Of a DNA stretch of 54,850 nucleotides, positions 16,274 through 25,954 are shown one piece after another. Below the pieces are notes generated by a model. The model saw only the letters and a program-made list of their open reading frames with translations, had not been told where the DNA came from and ran no database searches. The number at the start of each line of letters is the position of its first letter. Positions within the stretch are counted from its first letter, which is position 1. Source of the stretch: CAYXDO01 sp964463485 (GTDB taxonomy: Bacteria; Myxococcota; Kuafuiibacteriia; Kuafuiibacteriales; Kuafuiibacteriaceae). Location: the NCBI GenBank assembly GCA_964463485.1, contig CAYXDO010000068.1, positions 1 to 54,850 of the forward strand, read 5' to 3'. Both the position numbers and the translations under genes were made by a program.

Positions 16274-18190
16274 TCAGACGTCCAAGTCCTCTGCACGAGT
16301 CTCGGGTGCGCGCTCCATCACAAACTTGAATCGCATCGAGGCGTCCTTGCCCATGAGCGCCTTGAGAGTCTCGTCGGTGCCTTCGTCGAGCACGACCTTC
16401 AGCGCTCGCCGCAGCTTTGGGTCGAGCGTCGTGCGCTTGAGATCTTCCGCGGGCATCTCTCCGAGACCTTTGAATCGGCTGATTTCAAACTTCGCGTTCT
16501 TCGGTAGCCCCGAGAGAATCTTGTCCCTCTCGTCCTCGTCCTTCGCCCAATGAGTATCCTTCGAAGTGTCGATTCGAAAGAGCGGAGGCTGCGACAAATA
16601 AATGTGCCCGAGCTGCACGAGCTGCGGCATGTGCTTGGCGAAGAAAGTCAGGAGCAACGTCGAGATGTGGTGGCCGTCGGAGTCTGCGTCCATCAGCAGA
16701 AAAATACGGTCGTACCGCAGCTTGGTGACGTCGAAGTCAGGCCCGATCCCGCAACCGAGCGCCGAGATGATGTTGCCGATCTCTTTGTTCTCCATCACCT
16801 TCGCCAGGCTGGCTTGTTCCACGTTCAGCACCTTGCCGCGCAGCGGAAGGACCGCCTGAGTCTTGCGATCACGCCCCTGCTTGGCCGACCCGCCGGCGGA
16901 GTCACCTTCCACGATGAACAACTCGGATCGCGCGGGGTCGGTGCTCGTGCAATCGGAGAGCTTTCCGGGGAGGTTCAGGCGATGCGAGACCGCGCCCTTG
17001 CGCTGCACCTGCTGCGCGGCGACTCGAGAAGCCTCGCGAGCTCTCGAGGCCATCTCGATTCGGCCGCAGATCGCGTCCGAGATCGATGCGTTGTGCAGCA
17101 ACCAATCCTCGAGGCCCGGCCGAATGGCGTTCTCGACCAACGCCTGGGCTTCTGGGTTGTTCAGCCGACCCTTGGTCTGCCCCTGGAATTGAGGCTCGCG
17201 AATGTAGACCGACAACACCGCGCACAGCCCCTCGCGAATGTCTTCTGCCGCGATCGTCACACCCTTGGGCGCGAACTTTTTGGCGGACATGTAACTGCGG
17301 ACGGCCTTCACTACGGCCTGCTTGAAGCCGGCTTCGTGCGACCCGCCGTCGCGCGTCCGTACCCCGTTCGCGTAACTCTCGATCACCTCGTCGGTCGCGT
17401 CGGTCCATGCCAGGATCACTTGAATTCGCGGATAGTCTTCTCGCTCCAGGAGAAAATGGCCGCGGTGCGAGGCCGCTCGGCCCTTGCCTTCGATCAGCTT
17501 GGGAAGGAACTCCTTGATGCCTTCGGGATGGTGGAAGACGATCTGTTCCTTGGTCTTTGCGTCTTCGTAACGAATCGTGAGCTTCGAATTCAGGCACGCC
17601 TTCGCGTCGAGCAGCTCCTTCACGCGCTCCGGGTCGAAGTGGACTCGGTCGCCGAAAATCTGCAGGTCCGGGCGAAAATGAACGGTCGTTCCGGTGCGTT
17701 TGGTCTTCGAACCGCGCTCGAGCGCACGCTGAGGCTTCCCACGCGAGTAAGTCTGGTTGTGCTCGTACCCATCTCGGTCGATCCAGACGGTCATCTCCTC
17801 GGAGAGCGCATTCACCACGGAGCTCCCCACTCCGTGGAGACCTCCGGAGACTTCGTAACTCTCCGCGTCGAACTTACCGCCGGAGTGAAGCGTCGTGAGA
17901 ATCACCTCGACCGCGGGCTTCTTGAACTTCTCCATGATACCGACGGGAATTCCGCGTCCGTCATCGGCGATGGTCACTCCGCGGTAGTCGTCTTCGAGGA
18001 TCACGTCGATGTTCGACGCGTGCCCGTTCATGACCTCGTCGATCGAGTTGTCGAGGATCTCTCGCAGGAGATGGTGGTAGCCGTGAGTGTCCGTGCCGCC
18101 GATGTACATGCCCGGTCGCACTCGGACCGGCTCGAGCCCTTCGAGGACTTTGATGTCGGTCTCGTCGTAGGTCTTCTTCTTCGTGCTCAT
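16274..18190 (-). CDS. parE: DNA topoisomerase IV subunit B
   Basis: ATPase subunit of a type IIA topoisomerase; with ParC it decatenates daughter chromosomes. The GHKL ATPase parts are complete: LREILDNSIDEVMNG, IADDGRGIPVG, VEVILTTLHSGGKF, SGGLHGVGSSVVNALS. The TOPRIM part has EGDSAGGSAKQGRDR, PLRGKVLNVE and MDADSDGHHI; Ser between DAD and DG is typical of ParE, where GyrB has Val. At 638 residues it is of normal ParE length, without the insert found in some GyrB. It follows parC by 28 nt. ATG at 18190 begins MSTKKKTYDETDIKVLEGL, a normal N-terminus for the family. Confidence 0.96.
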   Translation of the reverse strand: MSTKKKTYDETDIKVLEGLEPVRVRPGMYIGGTDTHGYHHLLREILDNSIDEVMNGHASNIDVILEDDYRGVTIADDGRGIPVGIMEKFKKPAVEVILTTLHSGGKFDAESYEVSGGLHGVGSSVVNALSEEMTVWIDRDGYEHNQTYSRGKPQRALERGSKTKRTGTTVHFRPDLQIFGDRVHFDPERVKELLDAKACLNSKLTIRYEDAKTKEQIVFHHPEGIKEFLPKLIEGKGRAASHRGHFLLEREDYPRIQVILAWTDATDEVIESYANGVRTRDGGSHEAGFKQAVVKAVRSYMSAKKFAPKGVTIAAEDIREGLCAVLSVYIREPQFQGQTKGRLNNPEAQALVENAIRPGLEDWLLHNASISDAICGRIEMASRAREASRVAAQQVQRKGAVSHRLNLPGKLSDCTSTDPARSELFIVEGDSAGGSAKQGRDRKTQAVLPLRGKVLNVEQASLAKVMENKEIGNIISALGCGIGPDFDVTKLRYDRIFLLMDADSDGHHISTLLLTFFAKHMPQLVQLGHIYLSQPPLFRIDTSKDTHWAKDEDERDKILSGLPKNAKFEISRFKGLGEMPAEDLKRTTLDPKLRRALKVVLDEGTDETLKALMGKDASMRFKFVMERAPETRAEDLDV

Positions 18191-18218
18191 GCGCGCTCAC
18201 CCACGGCCAAAGCCGTGC

Positions 18219-20558
18219 TCACTTCGCCTTCTCCTCGGGCTTCTCGATCACGGGCACCGGCGGCAGCGTGGGCTCGGCCTTGACGAGCCGCGCGCGCTTG
18301 GCGACTGGCTGGCCTCGGCCTCCTCGCGCCCCGAGCACTTGCTCCGCGAGCACTTCGAGCCGCTTCCCAGCGTCCGTCACGACCACCAAGCTGCCTACTC
18401 CCGGCGACGGAGCCCCCACCGCGGCGACCAACGAAGCGTCGCCTTCGAGCTTCATCAACATCACACCCTTGCCGGGCCCCGACAGCACAGGGATCTCGTC
18501 GATCGCCACGGCGAGCCCGTGACCGTCGTCGGCTGCGGCGATCACATAAGACGCGCCTTCCGTAGGGAAGGCCGCGAGGATCTCGTCGCCCTCGTTGAGC
18601 TTACCGTACTTGCGACCCGCCCGCGTGGATGGATCTCGATGGCCCCTCAAAGAGAACCTGAACGTGAGGCCCTTCCTGGTGACCGCCACCATGAAGGGCT
18701 CGAGCGCGGTCCCATCTTCGGGCGGCTCCGGCACCGTGCGCAGGCGACCGTCCAGCGAGAGCACCGACACGAGCTTCTCTCCGTCGTCGAGCTTCATCAG
18801 CTTCTGAATCGGATCTCCATGGCCCGTCGACGCGGGAATGTCGGCGATGCGCGCGACGTAGGCCACGCCGCGCGTCGTGAAGAACGCGATGGGCGCTCGC
18901 ATCGAGCCCACCTCGCACGCCAGCACGGCGTCTCCTTCGCGAATCCTCGTCGTCGAGAGATCCTTCACCGTCTGCTGACGCTTCACCCAGCCCTGCTGCG
19001 TCACGATCACGAACGCGTCCTGATCGACGATCAGATCCTCGACCGAATACTCGAGCTCCTGGCCGCCTCCACGCGGGATCTTCGTCTTTCGTTTGTCCGC
19101 GTACTTTCGAAGCTCCTCGAGCTCCTTCTCGATCAGACGCCATCGACCCGCGGCGCTCGAGATCAACCCTTCGAGCCGCTTGGCCTCCTTTCGCTTCTCG
19201 GTCGCCTCCTTTTGAATGACGAGGATCTCGAGCTTGGCCAACCGATACAGACGCAGCTCCAAGATGGCTTCGGTCTGCTCGTCGTCGAGCCCGAAGCGCT
19301 TCTTGATCTTCTCGTGTGCGTCCGCGCGGCCTTCGCTCCTGCGAATGATGCGAATGATCTCGTCGAGCGCGTCGAAGATCTTCTCGAACCCTTCGAGGAT
19401 GTGAAGCCGCTTCTTGAGCGCCGCGAGCTCGTGTGCGAGTCGCTTGGTCACGACCTCGAAGCGGAAGTCGAGGAAGTGACGAATCATCTTCCGAAGATCG
19501 AGCTTCTCGGGCGTCGGGAGGTCGGGCGTGGCCGAAGGCACCAGACACGTGAGGTTGACCTGCACGTTCGACTGCAGCGGCGTGTGCTTGAACAGGTAGG
19601 CCATCACGAGCTCGGGGTTCGTGCCCTTCTTGAGCTCCAAGATCACGCGGACCTCGGCTGTCGACTCGTCGCGCACGTCGACCAGGCCGGGCACTTTCTT
19701 CTCGATGATGACGTCGGCGATCTTCTCGATGATCGATTTCTTCTCGTGGCCGTAGGGAATGGCGGAGATCACCACGAGATCGGCTTTGTCGCCGGTCTCG
19801 ATCGAGAAGTTCGCGCGCAGCTTCAAGCTGCCTTGTCCTGACTCGTAGACCTCGGCGATCTCTTTGGACGTCGCGATCAACTCGCCCCCAGTCGGGAAGT
19901 CCGGGCCTTTGATCTTTTTCAGGAGCGCCGCGTTCGTCGCGCTCGGGTCCGAGATCATCAGGAGGCACGCGTCGAGCACCTCGCCGAGGTTGTGCGGCGG
20001 AATGCTGGTGGCCATACCCACCGCGATGCCTTGGGAACCGTTGACGAGCAGGTTCGGGAAGCGAGCGGGCAGGACCGTGGGCTCGGACCGCGTCCCGTCG
20101 TAGTTGGGTCGCCACGAGACCGTGCCCTGACCGATCTCCGCGAGGAGCTCGTCGGCGATCGGCATGAGCCGCGCTTCCGTGTAGCGCATGGCCGCGGGCG
20201 CGTCCCCGTCGATGGATCCGAAGTTTCCATGCCCGTAGACCAACGGAGCCCGCAGGACCCAGTCCTGAGCCATGCGGACGAGCGCCTCGTAGATCGCCGA
20301 GTCTCCGTGGGGATGCAGCTTCCCCATGACGTCGCCGACGATCGCCGCGCACTTCTTTGGCTTTTGATCCGCCCCGAGCTTCAGCTCGGTTTGCATCGCG
20401 TAGAGGATTCGGCGTTGCACCGGCTTCAGGCCGTCGCGTACGTCCGGGAGCGCCCGGCTCGTAATCACGGAGAGCGCGTAGCTCAGGTACAAGCGCTCGG
20501 CTTCGTCACTCAGCCGAACCTCGGGGATCACTTTCTCCATGGGTGGAGCGCGCTCCAT
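18219..20558 (-). CDS. parC: DNA topoisomerase IV subunit A
   Basis: Breakage-reunion subunit, 779 residues. The quinolone-target region reads ALPDVRDGLKPVQRRIL and GDVMGKLHPHGDSAIYEALV; the catalytic Tyr is in AAMRYTEARL. The tower and coiled-coil part (about 380-500) ends in the C-gate, and a C-terminal beta-pinwheel follows (about 525-745: FVIVTQQGWVKR, FFTTRGVAYVARI, FMVAVTRKGLTFRF). No canonical GyrA box (QRRGGKG) is visible, supporting ParC over GyrA. First ATG (20558) was used; a second, in MEKVIPEVRL at 20540, is equally possible. It is divergent from a DUF6178 gene across 69 nt and precedes parE. Confidence 0.95.
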   Translation of the reverse strand: MERAPPMEKVIPEVRLSDEAERLYLSYALSVITSRALPDVRDGLKPVQRRILYAMQTELKLGADQKPKKCAAIVGDVMGKLHPHGDSAIYEALVRMAQDWVLRAPLVYGHGNFGSIDGDAPAAMRYTEARLMPIADELLAEIGQGTVSWRPNYDGTRSEPTVLPARFPNLLVNGSQGIAVGMATSIPPHNLGEVLDACLLMISDPSATNAALLKKIKGPDFPTGGELIATSKEIAEVYESGQGSLKLRANFSIETGDKADLVVISAIPYGHEKKSIIEKIADVIIEKKVPGLVDVRDESTAEVRVILELKKGTNPELVMAYLFKHTPLQSNVQVNLTCLVPSATPDLPTPEKLDLRKMIRHFLDFRFEVVTKRLAHELAALKKRLHILEGFEKIFDALDEIIRIIRRSEGRADAHEKIKKRFGLDDEQTEAILELRLYRLAKLEILVIQKEATEKRKEAKRLEGLISSAAGRWRLIEKELEELRKYADKRKTKIPRGGGQELEYSVEDLIVDQDAFVIVTQQGWVKRQQTVKDLSTTRIREGDAVLACEVGSMRAPIAFFTTRGVAYVARIADIPASTGHGDPIQKLMKLDDGEKLVSVLSLDGRLRTVPEPPEDGTALEPFMVAVTRKGLTFRFSLRGHRDPSTRAGRKYGKLNEGDEILAAFPTEGASYVIAAADDGHGLAVAIDEIPVLSGPGKGVMLMKLEGDASLVAAVGAPSPGVGSLVVVTDAGKRLEVLAEQVLGARGGRGQPVAKRARLVKAEPTLPPVPVIEKPEEKAK

Positions 20559-20627
20559 ACTCGAATCGGAGCGAGGAATGAACCCGAGAGGTTGCAGACC
20601 GAGTCAAGTCTGCTAGCGAAGGCGTCC
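20559..20627. promoter_or_regulatory. Divergent promoter region of parC and the DUF6178 gene
   Basis: The 69-nt gap must carry both start signals. It contains a 6-bp hairpin, GCAGAC (20594-20599) and GTCTGC (20608-20613), with an 8-nt loop, in the leader of the plus-strand gene. No convincing -35/-10 pair stands out. The role of the hairpin is unknown. Confidence 0.35.
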
Positions 20628-22304
20628 ATGCCGGATCGACAACAGGAGGAGAAGGTCGCGCTGACGCCCTGGGACTCGCGCCTAGAACTTGCGTCGTCGA
20701 AGCGACGCCTCACCGAGCTCCTCGATCGGCCGGACGCAGACCAAGCGATCGCGGCCCTCTCCGAAGGCGAGTGCTACTACCTCGTCAAGGAGCTCGGGAT
20801 CGACGATGCCCACCCGATCCTCGCCGTGATGACGGCGGAGCAGATCCGAGCGCTCGTGGATCTCGACACGTGGCACAAGGATCGCCTTCAAATCGCCGAC
20901 GCCCTCACGTGGCTCTCGGCGTTTGCCGACGTGTCTTCCGAGAAGCTGTACGAGGCGGCCAACTCGATCGACTTCGAGCTCCTCGGCCTGATCCTGCGGC
21001 GGCGGTTGCTCGTATGCTCCGCGAAGCTCCCCGAAGAGGAACACCCCCTCTGGGTGAAAGTCAGCGACGACGTCATCGAGACGCCCGACGGCCGCTTCTT
21101 CCTGGGCTCGAGGCCGATCGACGAGGAGGACGTCGAAGCCGAAGACGAGCTCGAAGGACCCTCGCTCGACGAAGACGAGCGCAAGGCGGTGCTCCAGATC
21201 GTCGAGAAGCTCTACAAGACGGAGGATTGGGAGTTCATCGCGCGAGCGCTTCGGCTCGCCGAGACGGATTCGAGCCCGAACCTCGAGGAAGACGCGCTGC
21301 GCTTCCGAAACGCGAGGATCGAAGATCTCGGCTTCCCGCCGCGCGAGCGAGCCATCGAAGTCTACGGTCCGCTCGACCCCGCTGAGCTTCAGTCGATCGA
21401 GGCCGACGTCGCCACGACCGATCTCAGACTTCCCGCGCTCTACGCCGAGCAATTCTCGAAGCGAGGCCTGCTGCACGACGCGCTCGCGACCATCTCGGAT
21501 GGCTATACCGTCGAGCGGATCGAAGGCGAGCTCGTGCCGCTCGCCAACGCGATCATGATGGCCGACCGAGTCGCCCCTGGAGATCTCGAAGGGCTCTCCA
21601 GATCGCTCGAGCGCCTCGTCGGCAACCTCACGATCGCGATCGGCCACGAAGCCCCCGAAGGTCGGAAGGTCGAGCTCGCGCGAGAGCGCCTCGAACACAA
21701 GCCGCTGCGATCTCTCTTTCGCGTGGGTCACACGCTGACGATCCGAGTCGCGGACCGCGCAAGGAAGCTGGTGGCCACCAGTGTGTTTGCACGCGGACGG
21801 GACCGGTTGGCTCTTTTGAGCACAAAGGAACGTTCGATCGTCGAGGCGCTCCTGCTCCAGCGACCCGCGGCGTCGCCCGAGCTGTTCGGAAAGCCCGGGC
21901 TGTCGCGCCCGTTCCAGTCGAGCGAGGAGCTCGACGAGGCGCAGCGAGCGCTCGATCAAGTCGAGGCGCAGGCGAAGATCTTGGCGAGGCACTCTGCGCC
22001 AAAAACGAAGACCTATCTGCCGGAGATCGAGTGGACCTCCCGCGTGCTGGTCGCCACGATCGCCGCAAACGCGGCGCTCGGTCAGGCCGTGAGCGCGACG
22101 CCGATCGCGGCCGCGGAGCTCGAGGAGCTCGCCGAAGCGCTGTCCGGGAAGGACGCGCTCGAGCGTGCGATGGCCGCGCTCGAGGCGAACGACGACGCCA
22201 CGAGGAAGGTCGTGACGAGCGCGATCGAAGAGCTCATGGAGGAGCTCCGTCCGCGACCCATCGACCCGCGAATGGTGCACACGCTCTTGATCGAGAAGTC
22301 GTGA
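20628..22304 (+). CDS. DUF6178 family protein
   Basis: A 558-residue soluble protein of a family of unknown function found mainly in Deltaproteobacteria and Myxococcota. Recognised from its N-terminal pattern (LLDRPDADQAIAALSEGECYYLVKELG, split as LLDRPDADQAIAAL and GECYYLVKELG) and TWHKDRL with LTWLSAFAD. ATG at 20628 with AAGG about 6 nt upstream was chosen; the frame stays open far upstream, but only as antisense to parC. There is a strongly acidic stretch at about 165-185 (IDEEDVEAEDELEGPSLDED). The stop overlaps the next start (GTGA), so the phosphopantetheinyl transferase is translationally coupled to it. No catalytic motif is obvious. Confidence 0.88.
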   Translation: MPDRQQEEKVALTPWDSRLELASSKRRLTELLDRPDADQAIAALSEGECYYLVKELGIDDAHPILAVMTAEQIRALVDLDTWHKDRLQIADALTWLSAFADVSSEKLYEAANSIDFELLGLILRRRLLVCSAKLPEEEHPLWVKVSDDVIETPDGRFFLGSRPIDEEDVEAEDELEGPSLDEDERKAVLQIVEKLYKTEDWEFIARALRLAETDSSPNLEEDALRFRNARIEDLGFPPRERAIEVYGPLDPAELQSIEADVATTDLRLPALYAEQFSKRGLLHDALATISDGYTVERIEGELVPLANAIMMADRVAPGDLEGLSRSLERLVGNLTIAIGHEAPEGRKVELARERLEHKPLRSLFRVGHTLTIRVADRARKLVATSVFARGRDRLALLSTKERSIVEALLLQRPAASPELFGKPGLSRPFQSSEELDEAQRALDQVEAQAKILARHSAPKTKTYLPEIEWTSRVLVATIAANAALGQAVSATPIAAAELEELAEALSGKDALERAMAALEANDDATRKVVTSAIEELMEELRPRPIDPRMVHTLLIEKS

Positions 22305-22981
22305 GAGTCCTCGCCGGCATCGAGCTCGATCACGTCCACGGCGCGATTCGGGGTGTCACGCTCGAGAGCGAAACCGAGGTCACGCTCGATCCACTGCTGC
22401 CCGAAGAGCGGCGGGTTGCGGAGGGCATGTTGCCCCGAAGAAGAGCGAGCTTCGTGGCTGGCCGCGTCGCGCTGCACCGCGCGCTCGAGGCGGTAGGCGC
22501 CCCCTGCGAGCCTGTCTTGTTCGACGAGCGCGGCGAGCCCGTGGTGCCAAGAGGTTTTTCGGGGTCGATCTCTCACAAATTGAAGGACGTCGTGGCGATC
22601 GCGAGGGCCGGCGAGGCCAAGGTGGGGATCGACATCGAACACCGACTCCCGATGCGATCGAGGATCGCCGAGAAGGTACTGAGGCCAATGGAGATGAGTA
22701 AGCTCTCCGAGGAGCCGACTCGGAGGTGGCTGGAGATCGTCGTTCGGTTCTCGATCAAGGAGAGTGTGTACAAAGCCATTCACCCTTTCGTCAGGAGGTA
22801 CGTGGAGTTTCAGGAGGCAGAGGTGGCGCTCGGGGGGCTGAGCGAGGGTCTGCTGCATGAGTACGGAGAGTTTGCGGAGGCGCAGGTGCAGCTGGACGAG
22901 AGGCTGTCGCCGATGAAAGTGAGTGCGACGTGGCACCTGGGTGAGTTGATACTGAGCACGGCGCTCGCGACGCGGTCGTGA
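22301..22981 (+). CDS. 4'-phosphopantetheinyl transferase (EntD/Sfp type)
   Basis: Moves phosphopantetheine from CoA to a Ser on carrier proteins, activating fatty acid, polyketide or non-ribosomal peptide synthases. Motifs: FVAGRVALHRAL (51-62), GSISHK (88-93), GIDIE (109-113; Mg2+ binding Asp and Glu) and FSIKESVYKAI (150-160), all intact. 226 residues, in the EntD size range. The GTG start overlaps the DUF6178 stop by 4 nt. No synthase lies in the window, so this is likely a general-purpose enzyme serving clusters elsewhere. The GTG-derived start MRVLAGIELDHV is preferred to any upstream ATG in this frame because those would overlap the DUF6178 gene deeply. Confidence 0.93.
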   Translation: MRVLAGIELDHVHGAIRGVTLESETEVTLDPLLPEERRVAEGMLPRRRASFVAGRVALHRALEAVGAPCEPVLFDERGEPVVPRGFSGSISHKLKDVVAIARAGEAKVGIDIEHRLPMRSRIAEKVLRPMEMSKLSEEPTRRWLEIVVRFSIKESVYKAIHPFVRRYVEFQEAEVALGGLSEGLLHEYGEFAEAQVQLDERLSPMKVSATWHLGELILSTALATRS

Positions 22982-23041
22982 GGTGTTACTGCTGACGGAC
23001 GCGGTCTGGTTTAGCCCGGTTTCGGGACCCCTTGGCAAGGA

Positions 23042-24040
23042 TCAGAACTCGGCGCAGCGTCCGCCTTCGTCGCAGAACGCGCTCGGGCCGCAGTCACCAC
23101 TTCGCGTACACTCTTCGGATCCGGACGGATCGGGATCGTCGAGTGGGTTCGGGCTGTCTGCTCCTGGATCGGGCTCGCCTTCCTCTCTGCTGCATCCGTC
23201 GGCATCGCACTCGCCACATTCGGTGTCCAGATCGGCCCGCACGCAGGCGGGAAAGGGTGTCGGTCCGGATCCAGATGTCGGCGTGGGGCAGTCACCTGGA
23301 AAGACCTCGACGGTGTTCGCTTTCTCGAACTTACTCGGTGATGCGTGAACGAATTGCATGCTGGCCCGCCCAAACCCAGCCGATCCAAACGCCGAGGTCT
23401 TGACGCTCACGCGATACTCGACCCAGAAATTCCACTCGGGGTACTCGGGGTTCGGCGTGTACTGTGCGTCGGTCGCCGGAGAGTCCGTGGTGAGTGCGTA
23501 GCCATGCACGTTGATGTTGTCTGCGAGGGAGCTCCCCGTCGATACGACGTCGCCGGCGTCTCCGAGGAGGAGCTTTCCGTCACCTCCGGTGACTCCGAGG
23601 TTGCCGTAGCCCGAATTCCAGTCTCGGCTCGTGCTGATGTAGTCGAGCTTGGATCGAAATTTCTCGTCGCCGCGAGCGTCGCTCAAGCTCAGCTCGACAT
23701 GGTCACTCCCGACGAGGTCTTTGAACGCGTGTCGCCGGTTGGTCCACCCGATCGCGTTGGCTCCGTAAGTGTTGTCCACGAACTCGCGGTTGAACACGAC
23801 CGAAACTCGAACGACCGTCCCAAGGTCAGTGGCCACGATCTCACGAACGATGCGGCTGAGCGGGACGGTCTGCCCGCCGGCCGTTTTGCCCCAAAAACAC
23901 TGTGCCGAAAGCTCGCGTTGGGTTTTGGCGACTTGACTGGGGTCAGGAGCCTGACCCTCGGGCAAGGACGCCTCGGCCCCGCAGCCGAGCCCCGCGACGA
24001 GCAGAAGTCGAGACACGTACGATTTCGGGCTGATCCTCAT
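23042..24040 (-). CDS. Putative lipoprotein with Cys-rich C-terminal tail
   Basis: A 332-residue protein starting at ATG 24040 with GGAGG about 9 nt upstream. The signal peptide ends in LVAGLGC (Cys20). The middle part is beta-rich with no family recognised (VRVSVVFNREFVDN, HVELSLSDARGDEKF, WNFWVEYRVSVKTS). The C-terminal 75 residues carry at least 11 Cys with an Asp/Pro/Ser linker (CVRADLDTECGECDADGC, ECTRSGDCGPSAFCDEG), resembling Myxococcus Cys-rich or EGF-like modules that probably form disulphides outside the cell. It lies 94 nt downstream of the heme/MopE lipoprotein on the same strand and may be the last gene of the ECF sigma cluster. The 60-nt gap to the converging phosphopantetheinyl transferase shows no clear terminator. 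Confidence 0.78.
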   Translation of the reverse strand: MRISPKSYVSRLLLVAGLGCGAEASLPEGQAPDPSQVAKTQRELSAQCFWGKTAGGQTVPLSRIVREIVATDLGTVVRVSVVFNREFVDNTYGANAIGWTNRRHAFKDLVGSDHVELSLSDARGDEKFRSKLDYISTSRDWNSGYGNLGVTGGDGKLLLGDAGDVVSTGSSLADNINVHGYALTTDSPATDAQYTPNPEYPEWNFWVEYRVSVKTSAFGSAGFGRASMQFVHASPSKFEKANTVEVFPGDCPTPTSGSGPTPFPACVRADLDTECGECDADGCSREEGEPDPGADSPNPLDDPDPSGSEECTRSGDCGPSAFCDEGGRCAEF

Positions 24041-24133
24041 TTTGAGCTCCTCCACTCGGCTGTGGCCGCCGAACTGTGCCGATTGAGTCGCCGGTCCTCG
24101 GGAAGTTGAGAAACCGAGGCCGAAACTTTTTGA

Positions 24134-25954
24134 TCAAGGCGCGCAGTCCTCGTCCAAGATGTCAGCGAGCCCGTCGCAATCGTCGTCGGGACCGTTCGAG
24201 CAGATCTCTTCGGCACCACAACACGCCTCATCGATCGCGCCGTCACAGTCGTCATCGGCCTGATTTCCGCAAGTCTCGGCCGAGGGAGTGCAACAGGCAT
24301 CGTCCGGGACACCGTCGCAATCGTCGTCGAACCCATCGCAGAGCTCGATCGTCGAGGGACAAGTGTCTTCCGGATTGAGGCTCCAGAACGCGCGATGGTT
24401 GCCTTCCGCAGTCTCCTGAAACGGCAACCAGAAAGCCGCTGCGCTCGGGTCCAAGCCCGCGGCCGCTCGATCGAGGTCGATCGCGGATGCCCAGAGCTGA
24501 TCTCGGTTCGTCTCCGACACCACGTCGCCGTAGGCTCGGATCGACGAGAACGCGATCCACGCGCCTCGTGTGGCGGGCGCCCAAGTCGGCATCGAATTGC
24601 CCGTCGAGCGAATCCCGTCTTCGTGGCGGACGCGGTGGTTGAGACGTTCGAGTTGAATGGGCGGAGCGCTTCCGTCCGATGGAACGAGATACAACTGAGC
24701 AGGCGTGCTGTCCTTCGACTTGCCGACCGTTCGAACGAACGCGATCCATCGGCCGTCCGGTGAGTGGCTTGGGAACGCGATCGTATCCTCTGGGCCCGTA
24801 GAAGCGACAAGGACCTCTGGAGCACCAAGCGATCCGTCGGCGGCGACCTGGATTCGCGCCAGGCTCGTCCCCTTGACCTCCTTGTTGGAGAGTCGCGCGC
24901 TGCCGACACTCACTGCGATCTGGCGGCCATCCGGTGACCAGTCGGGGTGCGTCGCGAAAGTGCTCGCAGGCAGCGCAACGACCGAGCGCGTCCCTGTTTC
25001 GAGGTCGATACGTTCGAGGACTCCTTTACTCGCGTATAGGAGCTCGCGAGCGAGAGGTCCAAAGGTGCCCCATCCAAACTCGGGCGACTGAGCGCTCCCG
25101 GTTGGGTATTGAACAGCGCGATCGGGAATCGAGGCGACACGAAGACGCTCCCCTCCATATCCAAGCGCGATGCGCCGCCCGTCCCGCGAGACCGTGTGGC
25201 AGGATCCGCAGGTGGAGTCCCCTTCCGCGGGGTAGAATCGTTCAGCGACGCGCGACTCGAGCGAAGCTCGCATGATCGCGGCAGCGCCGGTGGACCAGTA
25301 ATAGATGCTGCCGGGAACGGCTTGCTCGGAGTACTGCACCTCGATCGATCGTGACCGGTAGATCTCGCTGCTCGTCGATGTCATGGACAAACTTCGAACC
25401 ACGACGGAGACGACCCGGCCGCGGTTCGATCGAGCGACGATCTCTCGCGTGGCTTCGTCCATCTGAAAAAAGCGATCGCGGGTGTAGTAGCGAAACGAAA
25501 CTGCGCCGCTTTCCAAACGCAGCTCGAAGAGATCCTGTCGAGCATCGGCGCGCCACTGAAAGAGCGTTCGCACGATGTTCATGGGAAAAGTCGTTTCGTC
25601 GCTTGGATAGATGATGAGCGGTCCTGGCTCCAAATCGAGCCTCGGGTCTCGAGCGAAGCGGTCTCTCGCATCCGCCGGTGCGCCCGGTCCCATCAATTCG
25701 ACCTGAATCAGCGCCTGCACCGACCCGTCAGCCACTTCGCCATCGCTCGAGGCATCCGGAGAGCCATCGGCGCTCGAAGAATCGATGGTTGACCCATCGG
25801 AGCTCGCGGCCCCTGCGTCTCTGGAATCGAAGAGTATGACTTGGGCTCGTTCGCAGGCGCTCGAGCACACTGCGAGAAAGGTCAGCAGCAGCGATGAGTT
25901 TTCCAATTCGCGAAGTCGGAGCCGTGCGGAGCGAATCTTCCCGAGCGCAGTCAT
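24134..25954 (-). CDS. Lipoprotein with CxxCH heme site, propeller repeats and MopE-type metal-binding repeats
   Basis: A 606-residue protein. ATG at 25954 overlaps the FecR-type gene stop by 4 nt (ATGA). A hydrophobic leader with LAVCSSAC (Cys30 or Cys34) precedes an Asp/Ser linker (about 40-75). A single c-type heme motif CGSCH is at about residue 247. TolB/PD40-like blades follow (HPDWSPDGRQIAV, FPSHSPDGRWIAFV). The last 75 residues hold three MopE-type repeats: ELCDGFDDDCDG, ETCGNQADDDCDG and EICSNGPDDDCDG, which bind metal (Cu2+ or Ca2+ in studied relatives). Export with heme and metal sites suggests redox or metal sensing at the surface. As the gene after an anti-sigma factor it may report to that regulator (inference). 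Confidence 0.88.
   Translation of the reverse strand: MTALGKIRSARLRLRELENSSLLLTFLAVCSSACERAQVILFDSRDAGAASSDGSTIDSSSADGSPDASSDGEVADGSVQALIQVELMGPGAPADARDRFARDPRLDLEPGPLIIYPSDETTFPMNIVRTLFQWRADARQDLFELRLESGAVSFRYYTRDRFFQMDEATREIVARSNRGRVVSVVVRSLSMTSTSSEIYRSRSIEVQYSEQAVPGSIYYWSTGAAAIMRASLESRVAERFYPAEGDSTCGSCHTVSRDGRRIALGYGGERLRVASIPDRAVQYPTGSAQSPEFGWGTFGPLARELLYASKGVLERIDLETGTRSVVALPASTFATHPDWSPDGRQIAVSVGSARLSNKEVKGTSLARIQVAADGSLGAPEVLVASTGPEDTIAFPSHSPDGRWIAFVRTVGKSKDSTPAQLYLVPSDGSAPPIQLERLNHRVRHEDGIRSTGNSMPTWAPATRGAWIAFSSIRAYGDVVSETNRDQLWASAIDLDRAAAGLDPSAAAFWLPFQETAEGNHRAFWSLNPEDTCPSTIELCDGFDDDCDGVPDDACCTPSAETCGNQADDDCDGAIDEACCGAEEICSNGPDDDCDGLADILDEDCAP

Noticed and set aside
16550..18283. Open 577-codon frame on the plus strand
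   Set aside because: Antisense to parE across its whole length; parE has complete catalytic motifs.
20682..22280. Open 532-codon frame on the minus strand
   Set aside because: Antisense to the DUF6178 gene; Arg/Leu/Glu-biased translation typical of shadow frames.
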